Of a DNA stretch of 64,000 nucleotides, positions 33,941 to 45,020 are shown piece by piece. This DNA comes from Cryptomeria japonica (taxonomy: Eukaryota > Streptophyta > Pinopsida > Cupressales > Cupressaceae): NCBI RefSeq assembly GCF_030272615.1, contig NC_081413.1, positions 443,755,038 to 443,819,037 on the forward strand, written 5' to 3'. The notes below the pieces were generated by a model, which had not been told where the DNA came from, made no database searches, and worked only from the letters and a program-made list of their open reading frames with translations. How positions within the stretch are numbered: position 1 is the stretch's first letter; the number at the start of each line of letters is the position of its first letter. The translations under genes were made by a program, and so were the position numbers.

Positions 33941-34809
33941 ACTTCTATAACCAAGATGTCATAATTAGTCACTTCATAATATAAATTGTTGTCTGCATTA
34001 CCTTTAGAGAAACCAATCTTCAAAAGATACTTATCCAATCTTGCATACCAAGCTCTTGGAGCTTGCTTCAATCCATACAAAGCTTTTCTTAACCTACAAA
34101 CCATATCTTTGTTATCTGTCAAAGAAAATCCATCAGGTTCTTCAATGTAAACTTCTTCTTCAAGATCTCCTTTCAAGAATGCACATTTAATATCCATTTG
34201 ATATACTTTATAGTTCTTATGTGCTACAAAAGCCAAAAATAATCTGACTGCCTCAATTCTAGCTACCGGTGCAAAGGTTTCATTGTAAACAATTCCTTCT
34301 TTCTGAGAATATCCCTTACACACTAGCCTTGCTTTATTTCTTATAACCTTACCATCTTCATTAAGTTTTTTTCTGAATACCCATTTGGTTCTAATTACAT
34401 TTTTATCTTTAGGCTGGGGAACTAATGTCCAAGTGTTATTCTTCTCAATTTGTTTTAATTCTTCTTCCATAGCTTTAATCCAAAATTTATCTTCACATGC
34501 CTCATTAACAGATGATGGTTCAATTTGAGAAATAAGACATACCTCTTCATTTTCCAATCTTCCTCTTGTCATAACTCCTTTGTACTTGTTTCCAATTATC
34601 TGATCTTTAGAGTGATTTAGTCTTACATACAGGGGTGTCTTTGTTTGTTGTTGTTCCTCAGTTAGTGTGGAATTTTTAGATGATACCAGTGTAACTGGAT
34701 CTTCATTTTGTATCGGTGGATTTAGTGTAGGTTCATTTGTCAAAATTTTTGTTGCTGGTTCAAAGTCTATATACCTTGAAGTTCCTCTGAATTGTTCATC
34801 AATCTTCAC
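33941..34809 (-). pseudogene. Element A reverse transcriptase, N-terminal part
   Basis: Following the integrase, the frame encodes the RVT_2 start [89 protein letters not shown] and [19 protein letters not shown]. The first catalytic Asp is in the MDIKCAFL motif. The frame stops at 33941 where element B's LTR starts; the ORF's last three residues (VVT) are LTR sequence. The FVDD-containing half is at 14962-15339. Confidence 0.9.
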
Positions 34810-34830
34810 ATTTGTACTCTCAACAATTTT

Positions 34831-35442
34831 CTACAATCTTTTGTTAAAACATCTATATGCCTCGCTCTTAGATGAATAACCAAGAAATATTCCTTCATCA
34901 CTTCTAGGATCAAATTTTCCAATATACTCATCTCTTCTGATATAACATTTACTTCTGAAAATTCTGAAATATTTAACAGTAGAAGTAATACCAAACCATA
35001 GTTCATGAGGGGTCTTACCGGCTTCACCTTTGATGTGAAATTTGTTGAATGTATAGACCGCTGTACTGAATACCTCTCTCCAATATACATGTGGTAGGTT
35101 TGCTTCGGATAACATACTTCTTGCTGCATCCAAGATAGTTCTATTTTTCCTTTCAACAACTCCATTCTGTTGTGGTGTCTGAGGTGCTGATAGATGTCTT
35201 CTGATTCCATTTACTTCACAAAATGTATTAAATTCCTTAGATGTAAATTATCCTCCTTGATCTGATCTTAGACATTTGATTTTCTTACGGGTTTCATTTT
35301 CTACCATTGCTTTGAACAGTTTGAACTTTCCAAATGCTTCTGATTTTTCCGTGAGAAAAGTAACCCAACACATTCTAGAATAGTCATCAATGATTAGCAT
35401 GAAATATCTATCACCTTGTAGGTTTAGTTCTAGTTGGACCAC
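34831..35442 (-). pseudogene. Element A integrase core
   Basis: The rve core is recognisable: FMLIIDDYSRMCWVTFL (first Asp), KIKCLRSDQGG (second Asp), then QQNG-type region with Glu (VVERKNRTILDAARSML). C-terminal HELWFG, RIFRSKCYIRR and DEGIFLGYSSKS are typical Copia integrase. A GAA-to-TAA change after SDQGG and another stop near 34829 break the frame. A 2-bp deletion near 35420 separates it from the zinc-binding half; the related element E has two more bases there. Confidence 0.88.
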
Positions 35443-36052
35443 ATAAATCAGTGTGAATTAAATCAAGAGCATTATTGGATTTTTCTGGAATACTTTTGAA
35501 ACTAGCTCTAACTTGTTTTCCAAATTGACATTCCTTACATACCGTATTGTGAGGTTTGACAATTTTAGCTAAATATCTAACTACCTTAATAGTACTGATT
35601 TTCACCATACAATGAAAGTTTACATGACAGAGTATCTTATGCCATAGCCAACTTTCATCAATATGTGCAATTAAGCATGTCTTTTCACTATTATTCAAAT
35701 GAAATATATTACCTCTAGTTTGATTACCGGTTGCAATTTCCAAACCAGTTCTATTCATGATTTTGCATTTTCCATTTTTGAATTGTAACTGAAATCCTTT
35801 CTTAACTAATTGACCAACACTCAAAATATTATGCTTTAATCCTTCAACATAGTAAACATTGTCAGTTTTATGCTTACCATCAAGAGATATTGTACCCTTA
35901 CCTTTGATCAAACAAGCTTTGTTATCTCCAAATCTCACTAAGCCTCCATTGTATTCTTGAAAGTTCAAGAATTTACCTTTGTCTCCTATCATATGATGTG
36001 AGCATCCTGAATCAATGATCCACTCATCCTTTACTTCAACTTTAACTACCAA
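35411..36052 (-). pseudogene. Element A protease and gag-pre-integrase domain
   Basis: WIIDSGCSHHMIGDKGKF (36015-35960) holds the DSG active site of the Copia aspartic protease. LKHNILSVGQLVKKGFQL follows. The integrase zinc-binding segment is SWLWHKILCHVNF ... CKECQFGKQ (His, His, Cys, Cys). The region is a single open frame of 213 codons ending where the 2-bp deletion shifts it. Confidence 0.88.
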
Positions 36053-36055
36053 GGC

Positions 36056-37138
36056 CTATTCTACCAGTTGAGTATTAGGTGTCGGTTGATCTTCTGTTAT
36101 AGCAACAAAAACCCATTCGTTGTCTGTCGTATCCTCATTAGAATTATCAATTGCTCCTTCATCAACAATGTAACAAGATTTGTTTTTATTCTTCTTAAAT
36201 CTGTATCTCTGATATTTAGGGTTAGGCTTGTATGTTCTTCTAGCTTCTTCTCTTAGTCTAGCATGTCTATCAAGGAATCTTGAAGCCATATGACCAATCT
36301 TATTGTAGTTAAAACATTTAAAGGGTGCTTTACCTTCATACTTACTTCCAACTAGACCTTTTGGCATTTTCCTTGCAAATAGTGCTTCAAGTTCTTCAAG
36401 TTATTCATTTTCTTTCTTGCTTTCTTCAAGTTCTCTTGCATAAAAGGCTTTCCAATCAGATTTGTCAAATGATGATGCAGATGATGTTGATGCTTTAAAA
36501 GCTAAATTTGTCTTTATAGTAGCAACAGGACCAAATTCTTCAATTTCAAAAGCCGAAAGCTTTCCAATCAGTGTATCCCTAGTTACTGATGTATTAGGCA
36601 TTGTTCTTAACTCATTTATAGCAGTGACTTTCATTTTATATGCCGGTGGAAATCCTCTTAAATTTTTTGAAACAATTTCATCCTCAGTTAAGGTTCCTCC
36701 ACAACATTTAATACCCAAAACAATTTCATTTACTCTTTCCATAAAAGCAAAAATCCTTTCATCTTCTTCCATTTTCAGATGTTCATACCTGACCCGGAAG
36801 CTTTCAAGTTTTGCAATTTTGACTATGGAATCTCCTTCATTCAGTGTTTCTAAATGATCCCAAATAGCTTTAGCAGTAGACCTATCTAATAGACCCATGA
36901 TTTTTTGATTAGATAATGCACTCAAAAGTTCTTCTCTTGCTTTGCAATCATTTTCTTCATCTTTAGTCAAGTTGGGTGGATTGGGTTGACTCTGAGTAGG
37001 AGCAGTATAGCGATTCTTTGTAACATCCTAGATGTCATTTCCAATGCAATTTAGATGTGTCTCCATTTTGATCTTCCATATGCCATAGTTGGTTCCTTCA
37101 AGTTTAGGACTGTCCTTCCTGAAATAGTTATTAGACAT
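36056..37138 (-). pseudogene. Element A gag
   Basis: Starts at ATG 37138-37136 (MSNNYFRKDSPKLEG), 43 bp inside the primer site. The UBN2-type gag core is at 36970-36401: AIWDHLETLNEGDS, LESFRVRYEHLKMEEDE, CCGGTLTEDEIVSKNLRGFP. The zinc knuckle near 36325-36285 reads CFNYNKIGHMASRF, with the second and last Cys lost (element E has CFNCNKIGHMASRC). Stops interrupt near 37025 and 36399. Confidence 0.85.
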
Positions 37139-37180
37139 TGGATCTCCTCAAGCTGTTAAACTTATGCAAAAGAGGACTAG

Positions 37181-37192
37181 GCTCTGATACCA
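37181..37192 (-). promoter_or_regulatory. Primer binding site of element A
   Basis: The minus strand reads TGGTATCAGAGC, an exact complement of the initiator-Met tRNA 3' end, 2 bp inside the 5' LTR. Confidence 0.9.
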
Positions 37193-37194
37193 AT

Positions 37195-38256
37195 TGTTAG
37201 GTCTCGGAGACAACTAAGGGAGGGGCGGGTGAATCGGTTGTCAAATAAATTCAAACCAAAAACACTTTAACCAATATACTACTTAATACCAGTAAACTAG
37301 TCTTATATGCCAGTAGACAGTTTTAATAGTTAATTGCAATACCGGTAAGAATTAATGCATGAAACAAAAAGATAAAGTCATCCACAACACATAACACCAA
37401 TATTTGTATGTGGAAACCCTGTAAGGGGAAAAACCATAGTGGGAAAACTTACCCACAGTAAGATGATACTACTACAGATAGTAAGTGTACATAAATGGGG
37501 TCTGCACATGCAAAAAGGCCAAGTGCTTAGAGCTCACTGCTCAATCACAAATGAGAGTCACACTAACTACAATTGGATGGTTAAATCCAATAAGAATGTA
37601 CTACTCAAAATAACATCTTCATATACTGGATTCAGTACCGGTGTAGTTCTGATTGTCTTCACAAAAACCCTCCTTCAATCTTCAAATGATGTCTGCATGT
37701 ATAGGTCTACTTATTCTCACATATACCTTTTTACAATTCCTTTTCACATTCCACATTTGATCTTACAAATAAGAGCTTACATTTATACCATACCTTAAGA
37801 CCAATTTTAGTAGGTCGGCTCTACAAGATATTACAATAAAATTTATTTACATATCAATTAATACCTGATGCAATTACCAATTCAATATGTTAGCTTAATG
37901 CATTTACAACAATAATAAGTCATCTGTATAGCGTGCCATGGTGATTTGGTAAAGATAAACCTGCTGGTGTAACCTGGACCTATTTGTCGGTAACAACAAA
38001 TATGCAAATGCTAATGTACCAATAAACAAAACTCCAAGACAAAGTGTCCACACATTGTTTTCGACATAACCAAGTGTTTTCCATATCATTCCAAGTACCG
38101 GTGATCACTATATATCTTGTCGGTGTACCAGATACCAATGACTGTGCATGAGTCATTTTCTTGCTGGTGAATGTTGGCGATTCTCCAAAGTGCCAGAGTT
38201 GATAAGTGTGTAAAAGGTATTGACATCAATGACAAAACCATACCAAAATACCAACA
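37195..38256 (-). repeat. 5' LTR of element A
   Basis: The partner of 12939-14004, ending CCAACA on the plus strand at 38256. The G box here is short and interrupted (GGGAGGGGCGGG), unlike the long G run of the other LTR. Confidence 0.9.
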
Positions 38257-40358
38257 CCACAATGGGTATTCCATGGAGGTAAATGGGTGGATATAGCATT
38301 GGTACATCACTGTGGTCAAAATGATGATGTGATTTATGAAGTGAATGAAAAACTAAAACTTGTCTCTAAATATTTTCAGGGATTCTACAAGCCTAGGGGA
38401 AATTTTCGTCAACCTCAAAATAAAAGATTTTTTTGGGTTCTCCGAAATGGAATGGAAAGATGCGTTATACTATGCATAGGCATGGAAGGATTGGGATTGA
38501 TAGAAATAGACCTTGGAAGGATATTATGAGTGCAAATGAAAAGGTGCCTCCCACTTCAAACCCTAATTTAAAGAATATGCATAATGGGGGTCTACAGTCA
38601 TAGGCAGATCCAACAACTAGAACTAGGGTTTCCTCCCCTGCACGGAATATTAGTGGGAGGCAACCTTAATTGAATCATCAATCTTGAATGCCATCATTGA
38701 TCAAGGAGATCTTTGTGAGTAATTCAGGTGATAGTTTTAAACCTTTGGTTTCTAACCCTAGTCTGGAGGTTGGCAAGACACATAAGGTATGGCTTCTGGT
38801 TCCCTTGATTGATGCAAGAGATAACCCTTTGGATAAAAAAGCTCATGATCTTCACTCTTGCAGTTATTATACAAGTTTGAGGTGATAATGCTAATCTTTC
38901 AAAATTACATTGAAAAATCCATGATAAATGGTATGGTACTTTATATCTTCAGGTTCTTTCATCTAGTTCTTTTATTGTTGTCTTTGATTTGGAGGTTGCT
39001 AGGAATGAGGATCTGGAGGTTCCTTTCTTTTGTTTGGGTAAAAAATTAATCTTTGTTGAGGTTTGGAAACCCTTTTTTGTGCCCTCTTGGATTTCTCTCA
39101 AGAAGCTCTTAATCTAGTTTAAGTTTCCTAAATTGCCTTTCGAATTTGCAGACCTTGACATTTCTAAAGAAAATAGGGGACTCTTTTAGCAAGTTTTTAC
39201 TATCTCATTTAGTGTTTGAGGATGATATGTTCCTTGTTAAAATATATGTTTTGGTTAATTTGGATATTAATCACCCTCGAACCTGCAATATTAGGTTTGC
39301 TGCTCGCATTTGGGGATAAGACATTATCAAGGATTTTGATTGCTTTGGTAAATCTTCTATTATTATGGATTCTACTTTGTTTATAAATTTAAAAGGAAAC
39401 TCATTTGATAAGTCCATTTCTAGAGATAGGGAATCTTCTCCTAGTAATATGTACAAGGGTTTTATTAATTTGGAATCTCTCTCATGGCATGATATGCAAA
39501 GTATATTAAAGGGAAACAACATCCCCAAGTCTGATAACCTAGGCTTTGTGCCTCCTCCACCTCCTCCACATGTGGATATCCCAATCGGGGATGGGAATAT
39601 TTTGGATAGGGTAGGTTTAGAAGTACCATATTTAAAGGTTATCATGAATTTTAATTTATATGTTGGTAAAGATTTTCCATCATGGGATGGAACCTTTGCA
39701 AACTCTAAGGAAAACAGTTTAGTCTTAGTTCCTACTTGTCGGATGATAAAATGCCACCCTCACAGATAATATGTATTTGAAATTTGATTTTGGTAAAACT
39801 AATTATGTGGAAAACATTTTTGTTTTAATTCCTACTTGCAATAAGTCTGCTTTGGAAAATCCTTTGATTGCCTTGGATGAGTATCTCATTTTTTAGGTTT
39901 AGAATTTAGTTAACAAGAATAATATTAACCTAGATTCTCACATGATAGATAAAGTGACTAATTCTATTGATAATGATTTGGTTAAATTGAACAAGGATTT
40001 GTCTATACCTCCTTTTGCTAATCCCTTTGATGTGCTCTACCCAGATAAGGATGTTGATAAGGATAATTTGTCTCCTCCTGTCTTCATGCCTCCTTTGGAT
40101 ACTGAAGGAAGGTTGCCTTTGAATTACACTCCTTTCTCTCCAGGATCTCTGTGTACTTCCCCTTCAAGGAAGGGCAGGAAGCCAAAACATTTTAATTCTC
40201 AACACGAGATTGTTGCTGAAATCCAAACAACACTTCTTTCATCTCCAAACTCTTCTAACCAGAAGGAAAAAAAGAAGTCATTTATCCTGCATGTTACTCT
40301 GTCTTTGGCTTCTAAGAGGAATATTCAAAGTGACTTTAATGAGGGGAAGATATCTTAG
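38257..40358 (+). pseudogene. LINE L ORF1 (right part)
   Basis: The plus frame resumes after element A with WVFHGGKWVDIALVHHCGQ and runs open to 38529. After stops it passes through a LINE ORF1-like segment near 39030-39140 (EVWKPFFVPSWISLKKLL...FKFPKLPFEFADL) and open stretches at 39365-39769 (Pro-rich PPPPPPHVDIPIGDGN) and 39942-40358 (basic, GRKPKHFNSQ, near the end). ORF1 proteins bind the LINE RNA; here no intact zinc knuckle is visible. Identification rests on the EVW...LP.EF pattern and on ORF2 lying directly downstream. Confidence 0.6.
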
Positions 40359-40389
40359 AGTAATGATCATGTGAAGATATCTTAGAGTA

Positions 40390-41035
40390 AAAGACACTTG
40401 ATTAAATCCCAATTGGATTTACTGAAGTGTGATATTTTAATGTTGCAAGAAAAAAATTAAATCTGCCCTCTACTATTTCCATGCTCTCCACTTGAAAATT
40501 GTGAAAATGTTGTGCCTCTCCCTCTAAGGGGGCTTCGGGGGGGCTTGCCTTCCTTTGGAATTGTTTGAATGTGGAATTTTCTTTGGTTAATTCCTCTTCA
40601 AATTGGGTGTTAGGTTTGGTTAAAACCAAATTTTCCAATGGTAAGTTCTGTCTTTTTAATATCTATGGACCTATGAGTATTTTAGATAAGAAGAAGTTGT
40701 GGGAGAGGTTGGTTGTGGTTGCATCTCAACTCAAGAATAGCTTTGTTATTTTCAGAGGGGATTTTAATGCTATTTCAAGTCTTGAAGAGAAATCTGGGGG
40801 TATTATCCCTAATAAGAACATTATAGCTGATATATGTCATTTCATTAAGGAAAAATGTCTTATTGATTGTAAAACTCAAAATGGCCCTTTCATTTGGACT
40901 AACATGACAAAATAATTTTCTCAGATTGGAGAGAGATTAGATCATTTTCTGGTGTTTGAAAATTGGTTTTACGTTGACTTAATTTGTTTTTCCTTAGTTC
41001 TTCCTTATATTAGATTGGATCATTTCCCTATTTTG
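40390..41035 (+). pseudogene. LINE L ORF2, endonuclease domain
   Basis: The endonuclease nicks target DNA for target-primed reverse transcription. Remnants follow the AP-endonuclease-like order: LIKSQLDLLKCDILMLQEKN (~40397-40460, with the metal-binding Glu), FCLFNIYGPM (~40645), FVIFRGDFNAISSLEEKSGG (~40740-40800, catalytic Asp and Asn), GPFIWTNM (~40885) and LDHFLVFENWF ... IRLDHFPIL (~40935-41033, His motif; the usual Ser is Leu). Element C inserts immediately after FPIL. The frame is broken by stops and indels. Confidence 0.8.
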
Positions 41036-42520
41036 TGTTGGCATTATGTGAACCGGTATGAGGACATAATGACATTGTATGTTGTCATTGATGTCAATAT
41101 GCTGAAGAGGTGAGAACCAGCATATGTGAGAACTGGTATAACACTATGAATCGACATTTGTGACAAAGTGAAGCGGTGTCTTTGTTCAAAGTGAATCGGC
41201 ATATGGTTATGGGAACCGACACATGGAAGCGTTGTATGACTACCAGTTGGTAGTGTCAACTTTAGGGTTTCCGGTTGAAGTGCTTCAAGCCTATGTGGCT
41301 CAATCAGTGACTCTGTGTGATGACTTAGCATGGTAACAAAGAACAGATCATGTTGCCACGTAAGCCTTGTGTGTGAGAAGGATCTTGCATGAAGGAGATT
41401 GTTCCTATCTACCTCAGGAATGTGCAAAGTCTGTAAACAGTGATAACGTGTGATGGGTTATCAGTTGCTATGAAATCGGTGGAAAATGGATGATGGAGAA
41501 TGTCTTGAGATTGGATCAAGACTGTTGCATTTAATGCAATATGCTCAATGGTCAAAATTGAACCGTTTGAATTCTTTAACCTAACAGGTTTAGGATTTAG
41601 GGTTTATGCTATCGACCTATATGTTTTCCTATAAGGTCGATATTGTGATTCTTCCTGAGGTTGTTGGCAAAAGTTGTGTGTGTGTATCCAAGAGAAGGGA
41701 TATGTGATTCTTGCCAGACCAGAGGAGAGAAGTGATACCTGTAGAGTGTAAGTGCAGAAGGTGAAGAGGAGCTTAAGCGGATTTCCATTGGCATTGAGTA
41801 CTATTAGCAGATCATTGTAATACCTGTTGATCTCTAACCACCTCAACAGTTGGAAAATTCGTTAACAGGGTAGCCTTAACCAGCTTGTTGTAAATCCTTT
41901 AACAGGGTGACTCAAAACCATTGAGTTCTTGAAATCTTCTAACAAGGTAACCTTTAACAGGGTTTAACCCTTAACCAGGTATTCTAGCCATCCCTTAACC
42001 GGGCGATCCCTAATAGGATCGGTTCCTAATAGACCCTATTGTATCAATCTTTAACTGGACAAGGCTCCTAACAGAGCAGACTTCTAAAGAGTTCAAAAAC
42101 AAGCTTGTGGGTATTCATCTCCATCGTGGTTTTTCCCAGTTGGGTTTCCACATGAAAAATATGTGTGTCATGTGTGATGTCTTCTTCATGTGATGCTATG
42201 TTGTTTTCTGTCAAGTGGTGAATAATGTTGATCTAGTTGCTTATATGTATATCTTTGATGGTAGATTACCTGTTCATGCATTAAGGTGAAATAGAAATGA
42301 AGTGTTAGATTATATGAGAAGATAAGTGTCAACTGATTTATGCTTGTCTCAGTTATTCTGGTTGTTGTTGGTTGTACTCTATTTAAGGATTGGTGCTACT
42401 ATTTGTCTGTCAATGCACAGTGTCTACTGACAAACCGATTTAAGAGTGTGTTTTTGTCTATACTGATTCACCCCCCTCTCAGTACCGGTTTGGTACTATC
42501 TGTTCATCATTGATTTATCA
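41036..42520 (+). repeat. 5' LTR of element C
   Basis: It contains a repeated CCTTAACAGGGT-type motif (41860-42075), a telomere-like TTTAGGNTTTAGGGTTTA stretch (41588-41606), a GTGGTTTTTCCC box (~42130) and the C-rich box ATTCACCCCCC (42470-42480) near the end. Confidence 0.93.
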
Positions 42521-42522
42521 AT

Positions 42523-42534
42523 TGGTATCAGAGC
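42523..42534 (+). promoter_or_regulatory. Primer binding site of element C
   Basis: TGGTATCAGAGC, an exact initiator-Met tRNA complement, 2 bp after the 5' LTR. Confidence 0.93.
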
Positions 42535-42591
42535 ATCCTCCAGGTCCTTTGTGTTATGAGCTTAACCGCTTAAGGTAAAGATCCTAGTCTA

Positions 42592-43761
42592 ATGATGAAG
42601 AGGGAAGGTCCAAAGTTTAACAGAGAAAATTTCAATATATGGAAAGACAGAATGAAGATATACATCAGAAGCATGGGTGCTCAACACTGGAGCTATGTTG
42701 AGAATGCCTATGTTTCCCCTACCAGTACTCTCACTGATGATCAAAAGAGAGAGATGCAGGAGAATGGGCGAGTCATGGAAGCCCTAATTAGTAGTTTATC
42801 TGACATTGAGTTTATTGATGTCCAAGGTAAGATAAATCCCAAAGAAGTATGGGATACTCTTGAAAATATCTATGGCGGTGATGAGCATGTAAAACAGGCT
42901 AAGGAATAAATCCTTAGAGGGAAGTTTGAAGATATGCGGATGGTTGAAGGTCAGACCATTCAACAGTATGGAATATAAATCAAAATCATTGTTGGTGATA
43001 TCAAGAGTGCAGGTGGTAAAATGGAAGATTCAACTATGGTAAGAAAAGTCTTGAGATCCCTATTGCTGGTCTATGCAATAAGGGTTGCTACTATTCAGGA
43101 GCTGAGATCAATAGACAAGACTAAGGTATCCCTAGACTCCATCATTGCAAGGTTGACAACCTATGAGCTAAATAGTTTTGATGGTAGTGTTCAAAGGACT
43201 GAATCAACTTTTAAAGCTTCTGCTATACCATCCAGAAAAGGAAAAGAAGCTAGCACTAGTGGTGAACCAAGAAAAAGCAGAGAAATGGACGATGAGGAGA
43301 TTCTAATGGCATTTGAATCTCTCCTTGCCAGGAAACTTCCTAAAGGAACCATCAAATACAGAGGTAAGCTACCTTTGAAATGCTTTTCTTGTAACTGGAT
43401 AGGACATATTATTGTAAAATGTCCTAATGGCGACAACAAGGACAAACTGGAAAGGTTCAAGAAATTCAAAGGAGGAAACCGAAAAAACTGTTTTGTGGCA
43501 GTTGATGAAGGTGTCACAGATGAGGAATCAGAGGATGAAGAAAATGAAGATATTGTGTTTGTTGCTGTCAAGGAAGATGTGTCAGACAAGAAGGCTCTTA
43601 TCTCCCGGTTTGATAATTCCAATGAGTGGATCATTGACAGTGGTTGTTCTCACCATATGACCGGTGACTGGAGCAAGTTTCTATCCTTGGAAGAGTATGA
43701 TGGTGGTGTGGTTCGCTTTGGTAATGATGCACCTTGCATGGTCTCAGACACAATCTTCTGA
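42592..43761 (+). pseudogene. Element C gag and protease
   Basis: Starts at ATG 42592 (MMKREGPKFNRENFNIWK), 57 bp after the primer site. The UBN2-type gag core includes EVWDTLENIYGGDEHVK and, after stops at 42907 and ~42976, VLRSLLLVYAIRVATIQEL. The zinc knuckle (43381-43423) reads CFSCNWIGHIIVKC. An acidic linker (DEESEDEENEDI) leads to the protease active site WIIDSGCSHHMTGDW (~43627-43670). About 70 bp is missing after CMV (43741) compared with element D, with GGTC present at both sides of the gap; this shifts the frame and ends the ORF at 43761. Confidence 0.9.
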
Positions 43762-44822
43762 GTGTTGCCCAGCTGAATGACAGTGGTCTCACTTTGGAAT
43801 TCAAGAAAGGAGTGTGCAGAATCAAAGGAAAGAATGGTGAATTGGTGGCCACTGGCATGCAGACTTATGCCATATATAGCTGGATATGGCATAGGAGACT
43901 CTACCATGTAAACTTTGATAACATTATGAAGGCTAGTAAGATCAAGGCAGTTAGAGGGTTGTCGGTTCTAAGCAAACTAGATAATACCTTGTGCAAAGAG
44001 TGTCAATTTGGGAAAATGTCTTCCTCAACCTTTAAAGGTAAATCTTTCACTACTGACAATTTGCTTTATCTTGTGCATACTGATTTGTGTGGTCCTATGG
44101 AAACTAGAAGTGTGTAGGGTGATAGGTACTTCATGATTCTCATTGATCACTACTCAAGAATGATATGGGTCACATTATTGACAGACAAGTCTAAAGCTTT
44201 TGTAAAGTTCAGAGCCTTCAGAGCATTAGTGGAGAAGGAAAGTGGTAAAAGGATCAAGTTTCTGAGAACTGATCAAGGAGGGGAATTCACTTCCGATGAA
44301 TTCACCAAGTACTATGAAGAACATAGCTTCAAGAGGCAACTATCTATCCCCCGGACTCCATAGCAGAATGTTTTACCAGAGAGGAATAACCAGATGGTGG
44401 TTGAAGCAGCTAGAACCATGTTGATTCAAGGAAAGGTAGCTCACACCTTTTGGAGAGAAGTGGTGAGCACCGCAGTCTATATAATGAACCAGGTACTCAT
44501 CAAGAAAGGTAAGGATAAAACTCCTTATGAGTATTGGACCAGTAGAAAACCTATGGTTAGCTACTTTAGAGTGTTTGGTAGCAAATGTTACATCAAGAGG
44601 AGTGACCACCAGACCAAATTTGATGTGAAATGTGATGAGGGAATATTCCTAGGGTATTCCACCAAGAGGAAAGCTCTCAAGTGTTTCAATAATAGGACTC
44701 AGAGAATCATGGAAAGCATCAATGTAAGAGTTGACCAAACATCTGAGAAAATTGAGGAAACCGACAGTGAGCAAGTGGTAAATGAACCGGTTGTAATCTT
44801 CTGGGAACCCATTGTCAGTTAG
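43734..44822 (+). pseudogene. Element C gag-pre-integrase and integrase
   Basis: The frame downstream of the deletion encodes LRHNLLSVAQL, the zinc-binding IWHRRLYHVNF ... CKECQFGKM and the integrase core: HTDLCGPMETRSV, FMILIDHYSRMIWVTLL (Asp), KFLRTDQGGEFTSDEF (Asp), and VVEAARTMLIQ after the Glu-containing segment (LPERNN). PYEYWTSRKP, FRVFGSKCYIKR and DEGIFLGYSTKR close the domain. TAG stops at ~44116, ~44361 and ~44820 stand where element D has Gln codons. Confidence 0.9.
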
Positions 44823-45020
44823 CCAAGTACCAGTAATAGTGTTCCTACACTAATAGATGTAGATGTTGATACTGATGGAGATGAGGATGAAGAAGAAAAG
44901 AAAGAGGAATCCATCAAGACCATTCCTCAGTATGTCAAGTTGAATCATGATCCTAAGCAGATCATAGGAGGTAAGGATGCAGGAATCCTTACAAGAAGAA
45001 AGGTCAGAGAAAACTAATGT

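Larger units (their letters stand above)
12939..38256 (-). mobile_element. Element A: Copia LTR retrotransposon (minus), hosting Gypsy element B
   Basis: LTRs of 1,066 bp (12939-14004) and 1,062 bp (37195-38256), each TGTTAGG...CAACA on the plus strand, bound a Copia element read right to left: primer site, gag, protease, integrase, RT, RNase H, polypurine tract. Without B (15340-33940) it is 6.7 kb, a normal Copia length. The integrase precedes RT, the defining Copia order. Lesions include stops, a 2-bp deletion near 35420 and element B inside RT. Element E (51754-58085) is the same family. Confidence 0.92.

Noticed and set aside
42523-42534. Possible tRNA-Met gene signals at the TGGTATCAGAGC sites
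   Set aside because: Only the 12-base 3'-end complement is present, at LTR edges; these are primer binding sites, not tRNA genes.
43191-43634. 147-aa minus-strand Ser-rich ORF
   Set aside because: It is a shadow of the element C gag frame, whose zinc knuckle and protease motifs are on the plus strand.
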